Assembly (NCBI RefSeq): GCF_030409605.1
Contig: NZ_JAUFQG010000006.1
Location: 992,001 to 1,056,000 of the forward strand
Length of the DNA: 64,000 nucleotides
Reading direction: 5' to 3'
DNA from: Simiduia curdlanivorans
Lineage (GTDB): Bacteria; Pseudomonadota; Gammaproteobacteria; Pseudomonadales; Cellvibrionaceae
A model generated the notes under the pieces. That model saw only the letters and a list, made by a program, of their open reading frames with translations. It was not told the DNA's origin and did no database searches. Made by a program: the position numbers and the translations under genes. This document shows, piece by piece, positions 47,567 through 55,221 of this stretch (positions are counted from its first letter, which is position 1; each line of letters opens with the position of its first letter).

Positions 47567-48868
47567 TTATTGGCTCTTCAAATAAACACTGGGGTTGGTT
47601 GTGCAAATGCGCCAAGCTGGGTAAATACCGGCTACCAGCGACGCGGTTACCGCAATAGCGGGGGCGACAAACCACATACTGTAATCTAGCTGTGTAAGAG
47701 ATGCTTCCAGCTCGAAGCGGGCAGACAAGGTAGATAATGCAGCCCAAGCCCAGAGCAGGCCAAGCACGCCGCCGCCCAAGCCAATCAAGCCAACTTCAAT
47801 CATATGCTGGGAAAATATTTGTCCGCGGCTAGCACCTATAGCACGCCTCACCCCAACCTCAGACGCGCGCTTGAGGAACTTGGCTAACAACAGGCCGAGC
47901 ATATTCACCAAGCACACCAGCAGAAACAAAACACTCAAGCCAACCAGGATTTTGTTATCTTCCGGCACTACTTTATTAATATCTAGCCACTCAGCCACAT
48001 CGGAAATTTCGCCACGGGCATCGTCTCTCTCAAAGCGGCCTATGAGCTTCTGCTGCTCAACATATCGCGCGAGCCACTGTTTGTAATCTTCAATTTGCGC
48101 CGGGCTATTGAGCTCCACCCAATACTGAACCCAATGCATTTCAGATTGCAGCCGTTCCGCGTAAGTATTAATACTCTCATTTTTCCAGCTTTGGTTATTG
48201 CCCCAACTCTGGTACTCCTCTATCGGTGCCAAGGAAAAGGGCACAAAAATATTTTCCGACTCGTCAAACGCACCATTATTAACATCGTAATACTTTGGGC
48301 TTGGGTTCCACGTTTTTGTTACACCTACAATTTGATAGGGTTTGCGATCTAGGTACAAGGTATTGCCAACACTATTCTTACCCTCAAACAGTTTTAGGTT
48401 AAGGGTTTCACTGATCACTAGCTGATGCCTAGGGTTAACATCCACGTCTGCATCCCAAGTGCCGCCATACAAAAAAGCAACGGAAAATAAGCTGAAGAAA
48501 CTGCTATCAGCCACCCGAATCTTCTCCAATAGGGGCACAAACTCAGGATCGTCCGTTTGCACGGCGGCGCCCGAAGCAAACATTGCCGTCTGCCGCGTTG
48601 GCACCTCGCTGCTGCGCAAGTTAAATGCGTCTTGGTAGGTGATTTGTTCGTTTATTTTTTCCCAGGTGTCGTTGGCCTGACTCATCAACCGAACCTCAAA
48701 CAGTTCGCTTGAACGCTCGCCCGCCGGGTTGATAGAGGCCATCTGATAAACGTTGAGCGTGGTGATAGTAATGCCGATTCCGATGGAAATAGCTAACACC
48801 ATCAAGGTCGACAAAAACGGGGTGCGCTTGATACTGCGCCAGCCTAAATCTAAGTAATAGAAAAACAT
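47567..48868 (-). CDS. MacB-like ABC transporter permease (first)
   Basis: A 433-residue FtsX-family permease with an N-terminal membrane helix (about residues 17-40), a MacB_PCD periplasmic domain and C-terminal helices. The KFLKRASEVGVRRAIGASRGQIFSQHMIEVGLIG segment is the coupling region. It starts 11 bp after the ATPase stop. With its partner it would form the membrane part of a mechanotransmission-type efflux pump that drives a periplasmic adaptor, not a classical alternating-access transporter. Confidence 0.88.
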   Translation of the reverse strand: MFFYYLDLGWRSIKRTPFLSTLMVLAISIGIGITITTLNVYQMASINPAGERSSELFEVRLMSQANDTWEKINEQITYQDAFNLRSSEVPTRQTAMFASGAAVQTDDPEFVPLLEKIRVADSSFFSLFSVAFLYGGTWDADVDVNPRHQLVISETLNLKLFEGKNSVGNTLYLDRKPYQIVGVTKTWNPSPKYYDVNNGAFDESENIFVPFSLAPIEEYQSWGNNQSWKNESINTYAERLQSEMHWVQYWVELNSPAQIEDYKQWLARYVEQQKLIGRFERDDARGEISDVAEWLDINKVVPEDNKILVGLSVLFLLVCLVNMLGLLLAKFLKRASEVGVRRAIGASRGQIFSQHMIEVGLIGLGGGVLGLLWAWAALSTLSARFELEASLTQLDYSMWFVAPAIAVTASLVAGIYPAWRICTTNPSVYLKSQ

Positions 48869-48879
48869 CGATCTTCTCC

Positions 48880-49611
48880 TTAAGCTTGTACAGCGTCGGC
48901 AGATTCGGGCTCAGCGGCGCGCTTAGCGGCCTGCTGATGGAACATAGTGAAGTCACACACTTGGCCATCCACTATCTGAATATTGCGCTGCGCACGGCGC
49001 GCTAGCTCTACGTCGTGCGTTACCATGATGATGGTCGTACCTGCCTGATTAATGTTTTCCAGCAGCTCCATCACCTGCCGCGCCATCAAGCTGTCTAAGT
49101 TACCGGTGGGTTCATCCGCCAGTAAAAAGCGCGGCTCGCCGGCCAAGGCTCTGGCGATGGCCACGCGCTGCTGCTGACCGCCGGACAATTGCGACGGCAG
49201 GTGTTGCATCCTGGCGGCCAAACCCACCTGCTCTAGCGCTTGGGTCATGCGGCGCTTGCGCTCTTGGCTGGAAAAACCCCGGTAGCGCAGTGGCACTTCC
49301 ACATTTTCCGCTAAATTTAGATCGGGAATGAGGTTGAAGCCTTGGAAGATGAAGCCAATTTTTTCATTGCGAATAGCCGCACTTTTATTATCACTCAGGT
49401 TGGAAATGTTAACGCCGTCGAGAAAATAGTCGCCGAGGCTAAAGCCTTCGAGTAAACCGGCAATGTTTAAGAAGGTGGTTTTACCCGAGCCCGATGGCCC
49501 AGTTACCGCCACGAACTCGCCTTCGTTAACCGATAAATTAAAGTCCCGAAGGGCATGGGTTTCCACTAGATCCGTTTTATAAACCTTACTGATGTTTTTC
49601 ATGAGTAGCAT
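48880..49611 (-). CDS. LolD/MacB-type ABC transporter ATPase
   Basis: A 243-residue ATPase. The start at 49611 (MLLMKNISKVYKTDLVETHALRD) is preferred because AAAGGGG lies 7 bp upstream; the longer open frame has no such site. Motifs: Walker A GPSGSGKTT, Q-loop GFIFQGFNLIP, signature LSGGQQQRVAIARAL, Walker B FLLADEPTGNLDS and the H-loop VTHD. The arrangement is that of the LolD/MacB subfamily. The C-terminal tail is slightly extended (AKRAAEPESADAV). It energises the two permeases encoded next. Confidence 0.92.
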   Translation of the reverse strand: MLLMKNISKVYKTDLVETHALRDFNLSVNEGEFVAVTGPSGSGKTTFLNIAGLLEGFSLGDYFLDGVNISNLSDNKSAAIRNEKIGFIFQGFNLIPDLNLAENVEVPLRYRGFSSQERKRRMTQALEQVGLAARMQHLPSQLSGGQQQRVAIARALAGEPRFLLADEPTGNLDSLMARQVMELLENINQAGTTIIMVTHDVELARRAQRNIQIVDGQVCDFTMFHQQAAKRAAEPESADAVQA

Positions 49612-49637
49612 AATTTTGCCCCTTTCAATGTCGTAGT

Positions 49638-49676
49638 ATTTATTCAAGTTATTTATTCAAGTTATTTATTCAAGTT
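49638..49676. repeat. Three tandem copies of a 13-bp unit
   Basis: ATTTATTCAAGTT is repeated exactly three times (49638-49650, 49651-49663, 49664-49676) in the 84-bp gap between the small membrane-protein gene and the ATPase. Copy number may vary by slippage and change the spacing before the ATPase ribosome binding site. Confidence 0.85.
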
Positions 49677-49695
49677 TTTTATTAACAATTCTGGT

Positions 49696-49881
49696 CTAGA
49701 AGATAAATCGTCGAGCGGTGCACATAGCGGTTCGCTTGGCGCCGCTAAGCCCATCATTCACTTCCGCTTTTAGCGCGTAGCGATCAGCATTAACGCCCGT
49801 GTTTTTAATGCCATATGCCAACAGCAAACACATGAGCAGCACAATTGAGCCAATCAAACTGATTCGATTAAACGCATCCAT
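49696..49881 (-). CDS. Small membrane protein in the efflux operon
   Basis: A 61-residue open frame whose ATG overlaps the adaptor stop in TAATG, an arrangement that favours translational coupling. It has one hydrophobic stretch (about residues 8-24, ISLIGSIVLLMCLLLAYGI) and a basic C-terminus (GAKRTAMCTARRFIF). No family is recognised. The coupling, strand and position between two operon genes argue that it is real, possibly a small regulatory subunit of the pump, but it could be an unused frame. Confidence 0.5.
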   Translation of the reverse strand: MDAFNRISLIGSIVLLMCLLLAYGIKNTGVNADRYALKAEVNDGLSGAKRTAMCTARRFIF

Positions 49882-51143
49882 TACCGCACCCTCACTTGCT
49901 CCGCATTCTGCAGCGCTTCAAAACTGGATATCACCCAAACATCGCCGGCTTTGCCGCCATCCAGCACTTCCACATCGCTCATGCTGCGCGCACCTAGTTT
50001 TACCGGAATTTTTTCTGCCAGATCACCCTTCACAACATAGGCCAATTGCGCACCACCGCTGCCGAGGAACGCACCGCGCTTCACCATCAAAACATTGGTC
50101 CGGTTTTCCAATAGAACGCGGGCAGAAAGGCGCTGATTTTGCCGCAGTTTTAGACCTTGATTTTGCTCAAACCGCACGCGGGCCGTCACTTCGCGATTGC
50201 GAACCTCGGGCGAAATGGAGGCTATTTGACCAATCACGGTCAGATCGCCAAAACTGAGCTCAACATCCATACCCAAACCCAACTCGTCGGCATAGGATTC
50301 AGATACCGCAAGCTCAGCCTCAAAGGCGCTCAAATCTACCACCGTTAATACCGGCTGGCCGGCGCTGATTCTGGCTTTTTGCTCGATCAACCAATTGCCA
50401 ATAATACCTTCTACCGGCGCCTTTATTTGCAGGGCTTCAACTTGGCGCTGCAACTCCGTTACTACTAACGCCTGGCGATTAACCTCAAGCATTTTGTTTT
50501 TTATTTCAAACGTGAGTGTGTCTTTGGTTAAATTGGTTTCCTTTTCGGCATGGGCAAACATCAGCTGTGCTTTATGAAGATCGTCTTTGGCTTTTTCATA
50601 ATCAATCTTGCTGATTAAACCATTCTCAATCAGCTGATCGCCGCGCCGGCTCTCGCGGTCTGCCGCGGCGAGATCAACGCCGGCCATATCGAGTGCTTTA
50701 TTGGCCTGCAATTGATCGCGCCGTGCATCCAAGCGCGCGCGCTCCAAACTACTCTGCAAACCTTCTAATACCGCCTGCTGTTGCTGCAGATTGCTGGCAA
50801 GCTTCGGGCTTTCGATGCTCGCCAACACCGCGCCTTTTTCAACTTTATCGCCGGGTTGGCTAAGCAACGTGACTGTGCCCTCCTCGGTGGCATAAAGAAT
50901 GGGCGCGTTAGCCGCAACAATTTTTCCGGTGGTGGCAATATCGCGGGTCAAGGTGCCTATTTTTAGCGTTGCCATTTGTAGCTCATCGCCATTGACCGAC
51001 ACACTGGCGCCGTCGCCACCAAAGCTGGCCCAAACCAAGGCCGTCACCAATAACCCAGCCCCGCCCAACAACAAAGGCAGCTTCAATTTGCGCACTAGCG
51101 GCGGTGCTAATACGGTGTCTTGGGCACTGGTATCCTTAATCAT
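49881..51143 (-). CDS. HlyD/MacA-like periplasmic adaptor subunit
   Basis: A 420-residue membrane-fusion protein starting at 51143 (MIKDTSAQDTVLAPPLVRKLKLPLLLGG), where GAGG lies just upstream; the longer frame runs into the promoter. One membrane anchor (about residues 20-40) is followed by a lipoyl half-motif (GTVTLLSQPGDKVEKGAVLASIESP), a long coiled-coil hairpin (about 115-215), the second lipoyl half (IKAPVEGIIGNW) and beta-barrel domains. It would link the permeases to an outer-membrane channel, which is not encoded here (TolC is usually shared). It is the first gene of the operon, behind a sigma-54 promoter. Confidence 0.88.
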   Translation of the reverse strand: MIKDTSAQDTVLAPPLVRKLKLPLLLGGAGLLVTALVWASFGGDGASVSVNGDELQMATLKIGTLTRDIATTGKIVAANAPILYATEEGTVTLLSQPGDKVEKGAVLASIESPKLASNLQQQQAVLEGLQSSLERARLDARRDQLQANKALDMAGVDLAAADRESRRGDQLIENGLISKIDYEKAKDDLHKAQLMFAHAEKETNLTKDTLTFEIKNKMLEVNRQALVVTELQRQVEALQIKAPVEGIIGNWLIEQKARISAGQPVLTVVDLSAFEAELAVSESYADELGLGMDVELSFGDLTVIGQIASISPEVRNREVTARVRFEQNQGLKLRQNQRLSARVLLENRTNVLMVKRGAFLGSGGAQLAYVVKGDLAEKIPVKLGARSMSDVEVLDGGKAGDVWVISSFEALQNAEQVRVR

Positions 51144-51229
51144 GACCTCAACTCTCTCTTCATTCTTGCAACCTAAGAAACTGTCCGCGCGGCCAAAAAC
51201 ATCTTTGTTACCGCCCTTTGCCACGATAC

Positions 51230-51245
51230 TGCAGAGACTGTGCCA
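51230..51245 (-). promoter_or_regulatory. Sigma-54 promoter of the efflux operon
   Basis: On the minus strand the 16-mer TGGCACAGTCTCTGCA matches TGGCACG-N4-TTGCW, with GG and GC at the invariant 10-bp spacing. The predicted transcript starts about 75 nt before the adaptor ATG. Confidence 0.75.
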
Positions 51246-51309
51246 GAAATAAAAAACCGTTATTTTACAGATGGTTATAGATTTTAAAGGCACGAGACAG
51301 AGAGAAAAA

Positions 51310-51357
51310 GTGTCCGCGGACACAGGAAAAGTGTCCGGTTAGATGGGGTGCGTACAC
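51310..51357. promoter_or_regulatory. Upstream activator sites for the NtrC-type regulator
   Basis: A perfect 14-bp palindrome GTGTCCGCGGACAC (51310-51323) lies about 80 bp upstream of the sigma-54 promoter. A second GTGTCCGG half-site begins 21 bp further (51331, two helical turns), and a shorter dyad GTGCGTACAC lies at 51348-51357. The location and symmetry are as expected for an enhancer bound by the Fis-type domain of the regulator encoded at 44838-46238. Confidence 0.65.
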
Positions 51358-51377
51358 TTTTTTGGAGGGGAGGTTTG

Positions 51378-51416
51378 GGCTACAGGCTACAGGCTACAGG
51401 CTACAGGCTACAGGCT
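51378..51416. repeat. GGCTACA heptamer tandem repeat
   Basis: Five complete GGCTACA units and a partial sixth lie between the efflux promoter region and the end of the cassette array. The related heptamer AGCTACA occurs at 6846-6925. The 323-bp gap 51144-51466 otherwise holds only the sigma-54 promoter and its activator sites. Confidence 0.9.
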
Positions 51417-51466
51417 TAAAAAGCCTAGCTAATGCTGACTGGGTAGAGTAGCCATCAATTAGGAAT

Positions 51467-51805
51467 TTAAATGGCAGTACCAGAAAACATGATGTGAAGC
51501 GGGTACATAGCATAAAGCATGACTAAAAAAGAGAGCGCAGAACTCGCCGCAATGGCTAACAGCGCTGGCTTTGATTTCTGATCATATAACGCAAGCGCCA
51601 CTAAAATGATGAGAAGTGCAGAAACCAAATACCAAGACCTACCAAAAGAAAAAGCCACTTTACTCCAGTCAGGAATGCCGTTTGGGTAGAGCCCTTGGAA
51701 AACTTGCGTAAATTGCTCAATGATGTCTGTTTCAGTCCACAAGTAGGTAACAACTATTTGCAGCATAATAAATGCGATAGCGATGATTACTAAAAAAATT
51801 CTCAT
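51467..51805 (-). CDS. Small integral membrane protein, probable last cassette
   Basis: A 112-residue protein starting at 51805 (MRIFLVIIAIAFIMLQIVV), chosen because AAGGATAAAA precedes it; a longer frame lacks a ribosome binding site. Three membrane segments (about residues 3-21, 56-73 and 80-103) and a polar loop between the first two (TDIIEQFTQVFQGLYPNG). No family is recognised. It lies beyond the degenerate attC at 51825-51888 in the array direction, and no attC follows it. It may be the terminal cassette or flanking DNA. Confidence 0.6.
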   Translation of the reverse strand: MRIFLVIIAIAFIMLQIVVTYLWTETDIIEQFTQVFQGLYPNGIPDWSKVAFSFGRSWYLVSALLIILVALALYDQKSKPALLAIAASSALSFLVMLYAMYPLHIMFSGTAI

Positions 51806-51824
51806 TTTTATCCTTGAGATACTT

Positions 51825-51888
51825 GATGCCCGCAGCACACGCGAGCGTAGCGAGTCGAGGCCGATAGGCCGATTTGGTTGCGTTGTTA
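51825..51888 (-). other. Degenerate attC site
   Basis: The R''-side TAACAACGC core (ending at 51888) and the Gly-rich GGCCTATCGGCC stem are present, but the R' side reads GATGCCCGC instead of TAACGCCCGC. It would be expected to recombine poorly. Confidence 0.55.
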
Positions 51889-51932
51889 ACTCTTTGTGTG
51901 GATATGTGGAATATAGCTTTTAAACTTGTCAG

Positions 51933-52574
51933 CTAGGCCGTTGTCGAAGAACACGAAGTAACATTGACATTTGGATAGATCTTCGGGACTGCACTGGCAT
52001 TTTTGTAGCATTCGTACATTTTACCCCGATGATTCAAATCTGTTTTTTCATCAAACGGAAAGAAAACGGCAACCCGGTATTCATCTTCATCCCTAAACAC
52101 AGCCGGCTTCATAAATGCACTGCTTTCTGGGTCGGTCTGATTCGGCAATGGATTCGTATCATAGTGGGTAACCGATTTATTTACGATTGAGCATCCTTGG
52201 CTAGGCGTAAATACAAACTCTAGAAATTCAACGAGCTTATCTATGTCAAATTCAATGCAGATATCTGCATTGAATTTGTCGTAATTTTCCGGCGCATCTT
52301 TTTTGTTGCTGAAACATATGCAGTAGCAAAGCCTAGCAGGAAGATCTAGCTTTATATTTGAGGCAAATTCTTCGGCCTTAATTTCATGGCCATTTATCGT
52401 TAGAACAATCTTCCCTGGCTCATACTCATACTGCTTTCTTTCTTCTAGATCCCTAATCTTTTCATTTTCTAAACGACCATAATGCCGAATATCACATAGG
52501 CGGATACCACCAGTTCCTTCTACCAAGGGGCCAAGTATGGATTTTTTACCGTAAAGATACTTTATAGTGCTCAA
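51933..52574 (-). CDS. Cassette-encoded protein of unknown function (DUF2971-like?)
   Basis: A 213-residue soluble protein. The start YLYGKKSILGPLVEGTGGIRLCDIRHY and the later FMKPAVFRDEDEYRVAVFF recall the pattern of DUF2971 proteins (an early hydrophobic Lys/Tyr segment, then F-K-x4-F-x2-E-x-EYR), but this is a weak resemblance. Three Cys lie close together (RLCYCICFS). There is no signal peptide. The unit has a well-formed attC upstream and a degenerate one downstream. Function unknown. Confidence 0.6.
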   Translation of the reverse strand: MSTIKYLYGKKSILGPLVEGTGGIRLCDIRHYGRLENEKIRDLEERKQYEYEPGKIVLTINGHEIKAEEFASNIKLDLPARLCYCICFSNKKDAPENYDKFNADICIEFDIDKLVEFLEFVFTPSQGCSIVNKSVTHYDTNPLPNQTDPESSAFMKPAVFRDEDEYRVAVFFPFDEKTDLNHRGKMYECYKNASAVPKIYPNVNVTSCSSTTA

Positions 52575-52599
52575 TCTTAGTGCTCCCTGCTTGTAGAGT

Positions 52600-52710
52600 T
52601 AACGCAGAGTGTAACCTGCACCCGAAGTGGAGCTGGTTTTATGCAAAAATAGCCATAGGCCATGCAACAAAACCAGCGTAGCTTCGGGCGTCAGGTTGAC
52701 ACCCTTATTA
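52600..52710 (-). other. attC site of the ccdAB cassette
   Basis: TAACGCAGAGTG to GACACCCTTATTA; the final box is TTATTA in place of TTGTTA. The long inner arms, with ACCTGCACCCGAAG facing CTTCGGGCGTCAGGT, pair well. Confidence 0.8.
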
Positions 52711-52756
52711 AATGCTTTACTATGCGCACAGATATACGCATAAACGAGGTGTTTAT

Positions 52757-53002
52757 ATGGACCCCCTGTACGATACCGAAGCCCCCAAAAAGCCAACAAA
52801 CCTCAGTGTAAACAGCGACTTGCTGGCAAAAACGCGCGCCTTAAACATAAACCTTTCAGCCACATTAGAACAAGCCTTAAAGCATCAGTTGGCTCAAGCC
52901 GAAGCCACAAAATGGGCAAAAAAGAACAAAGCGGCCATTAAAGCCTACAACTCCTTCGTAGAGGAGAATGGCTGCTTTGCTGACGAATACAGGGCTTTTT
53001 AA
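52757..53002 (+). CDS. ccdA: CcdA-type antitoxin
   Basis: An 81-residue antitoxin starting at 52757, 4-8 bases after CGAGGTG. The N-terminal ribbon-helix-helix part (PTNLSVNSDLLAKTRALNINLSATLEQAL) is the DNA-binding and dimer domain; the C-terminal WAKKNKAAIKAYNSFVEENG wraps the toxin. The stop overlaps the toxin start by one base (TAATG). The dyad TATGCG...CGCATA near 52728-52745 may be the operator. It is on the opposite strand to the other cassette genes, as is common for toxin-antitoxin cassettes with their own promoter. Confidence 0.93.
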   Translation: MDPLYDTEAPKKPTNLSVNSDLLAKTRALNINLSATLEQALKHQLAQAEATKWAKKNKAAIKAYNSFVEENGCFADEYRAF

Positions 53003-53319
53003 TGGCTCAATTTGACGTATACCCTAACCCCAGCAAGCAGAGCAAAAAGCACTACCCGTACCTGCTTGATATTCAAAGCCCCTACATTTCGGAAATTGCA
53101 ACTCGGATAGTTATTCCCTTGGGGAATGCTGCTTCATTTAAAAATGAGGCAATGACATACCTTACACCAGAAGTTTCCTTTGAAGACGAACAGCTTCTTC
53201 TATTAACACCACAAATTTCTTCCATTCCAGTAAATATCTTAGGCAATCCCGTTGGCTCTCTTTCGCATTTTAGAGAACAAATTATCAATGCCTTGGACTT
53301 CGCAATTACGGGCATTTAA
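53002..53319 (+). CDS. ccdB: CcdB-type DNA gyrase toxin
   Basis: A 105-residue toxin. The sequence MAQFDVYPNPSKQSKKHYPYLLDIQSPYI matches the CcdB fold; CcdB poisons DNA gyrase when not bound by CcdA. The C-terminal tail (REQIINALDFAITGI) corresponds to the Trp/Gly/Ile residues that contact GyrA, with the final Gly-Ile retained, so it may be active. Its TAA stop is part of the attC core where the IS1182-like element begins. It could stabilise the array against deletion. Confidence 0.93.
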   Translation: MAQFDVYPNPSKQSKKHYPYLLDIQSPYISEIATRIVIPLGNAASFKNEAMTYLTPEVSFEDEQLLLLTPQISSIPVNILGNPVGSLSHFREQIINALDFAITGI

Positions 53320-53320
53320 C

Positions 53321-55128
53321 CAAGCTGTAGAAAAATTGGCTTTAAAGCGGACCAAATTAGTAACAACTTAGATTTTCCTTGTTTAATTAAAATCCGATGT
53401 TATCAGCGTCATTTTTCCATGTCAGTCGATTTTATCGGCCCTTTTCCCCAAAAACTGCCTTAAGGTGGCCTTAAACACGCTTTTTCGCCTATTTGGCGTA
53501 TGTTGCCAAATCCCCGTACCGCCATAGTTTCTCGATGTTGTGGATCATGCAGCATATCGCCCACTGGCACGATAATTTGGCCTTACCTCGTAGCGTCAGC
53601 TTATTGATTCCCTTATTGCTCGTGATATTTCCAAACACAGGTTCGATCGTCCACATGCGCCGTGCGTAATCCTTTCGACCTCGGTCGCTATCCACCTTAT
53701 GCTTCATAAGATCCAATTAATTTTTGTTGCTTTCTCCCTTAACCACAAACGATACCTGTCGACCGGGCTCCTTTAAGGGACGCTTCATGCATTTACTTTG
53801 CAGCGGGTATCCTCGGCAGTTTTTCAGCATAGATTTAAAGCGATGATAGCGCTTGTTGTTAATCTCAAAGTGATCGCCGTGATACATCATCTCGTATCCA
53901 CCTGGGCATACGCAGCTCAACGCAGCTTCATTAAAACAAAACTCCGAGGCAGGAATTTTTGCGGTGTCATTGCGTTGGTCGTGGCGTGTAAGCTGTCGAT
54001 GCTTCTTGTGCTTGGCAACGGTCTCAGAACCCGCTATACGCGGGTCTCGTTTTCGAAAAAGTGTGTCGGGAATAATGGCATCAATATTCGCTTCATAAAT
54101 ATACTTCATGTTTTCTTCGCTGGAGTAGCCTGTATCGGCGGTAAGTAATGCCCCCCTAGAAAACACATCTGCTCCTAAGCTCTCTCGAATATTCTCTATC
54201 ATTGGCTGCAGTAGTGATTGATCTTGGCCAACACCATACACTTCAGAAGCAACAATAATCTGATTCTGCTCATCGGCCGCCGCTTGACAATTAACACCTT
54301 GTATCGTGCCATTTGACGTGGTCATTTTGCAGGATTCGTTGTCGGTAATATTACTTTGCACTTCCTGCTTTCGCTTGCCACTGCCTAAGCGTTTATCGTT
54401 CTCAGCCAAAAACGTTTCAATTTTTTCTGCGTTCTTTAATAGCGTATTTGCGGTCTGTCGTTCTTTGGCGTTTTCGCCATCACCACTCTTGCCGTCATTT
54501 AGAAGATGATGATCAATAATCTTTTGGGCAGCCAGCCTAAGTTTATCGGACTTCTTTTTAAGCTGTGCATGAGTACCGCTCCATTGCTTGGATGCATCGG
54601 AAGGAAGTTTGCATCCGTCAATTGCAAAGTGCTTCTTGCCTACCAAGCCGCTTTTGCAGCAAATCATGAGCACTTTATGGAAAATTGACTTCATTTCATC
54701 GCAGTTAGTACTTACAAAATCCGCTATCGTCGTAAAGTGTGGCGTTGTACCTGCCGCGAGCGCCATAAACTTCAAGTCTGTTTTACAGTTTCGCTCAATG
54801 GATCGACTGGACGTGATGCCGCGATAGTACGCATAGAAAATAACCCGCAGTAGCAATGCTGGAGGTTAAGCCTTGCGACCAACGTTTTTGTTTCTATAGC
54901 GGCGCTCGAATTCTTCTAAAGTGAGAACATGGGTCAGCAGGGTGTAGAGGCAAGACTCAAAGGTATTCTCGCCGAGTACATCAAGGTAATTGATATCGAG
55001 GAGTACCGTTTGATTTAAATTATCGTCGAGGTAATTTGACATCCACACAGCCCATCAGCGGTTAATGGGATGATTTTACAGGATTGAACGAGAGAGGGTG
55101 CGGGTTCAAGCTAATTTTCTACAGCCTG
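53321..55128 (-). mobile_element. IS1182-like insertion sequence in an attC core
   Basis: An 1808-bp element with imperfect terminal inverted repeats: CAAGCTGTAGAAAAATTGGC at the left and CAGGCTGTAGAAAATTAGCT read inward from the right. AAC flanks both sides (53318-53320 and 55129-55131) as a 3-bp target duplication. Removing the element and one AAC restores TTTAACGCTTTGC, the same attC core as in the intact copy at 57102. The single transposase gene has two internal stop codons. Confidence 0.8.
53489..55048 (-). pseudogene. IS1182-family transposase, interrupted by two nonsense codons
   Basis: All three pieces lie in one frame. The N-terminal 60 codons (VLLDINYLDVLGENTFE, YRNKNVGRKA) stop at a TAA (54866-54868) where related proteins have Tyr before PALLLRVIFYAYYRGI. 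A 379-codon middle holds the DDE core with AIDGCKLPSDAS, LTADTGYSSEEN and a Cys-rich region. A second TAA (53717-53719) precedes LMKHKVDSDRGRKDYARRMW and EPVFGNI, the C-terminal Glu region. Neither stop is an obvious recoding site. The element should be unable to move on its own. A sequencing error at two separate TAA codons is unlikely. Confidence 0.85.
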
Positions 55129-55221
55129 AACGCTTTGCTAATTGGCTGCCGCAGCGCAGCGTAGGCAGTCCAGTGGAGGCCACGTTTTTTTGTGGCTGGA
55201 ACGAAATTAAGCAATTTGTTA
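55129..55221 (-). other. attC site interrupted by the insertion sequence
   Basis: AACGCTTTGCTAATTGGC to AAGCAATTTGTTA; nearly identical to the attC at 57102-57194. The missing TT(A) of the R' box lies on the other side of the insertion sequence, at 53315-53320. Confidence 0.85.

Noticed and set aside
51145..51323. 60-codon N-terminal extension of the periplasmic adaptor
   Set aside because: It would place the start in the activator palindrome and the sigma-54 promoter inside the gene; a good start with GAGG lies at 51143.
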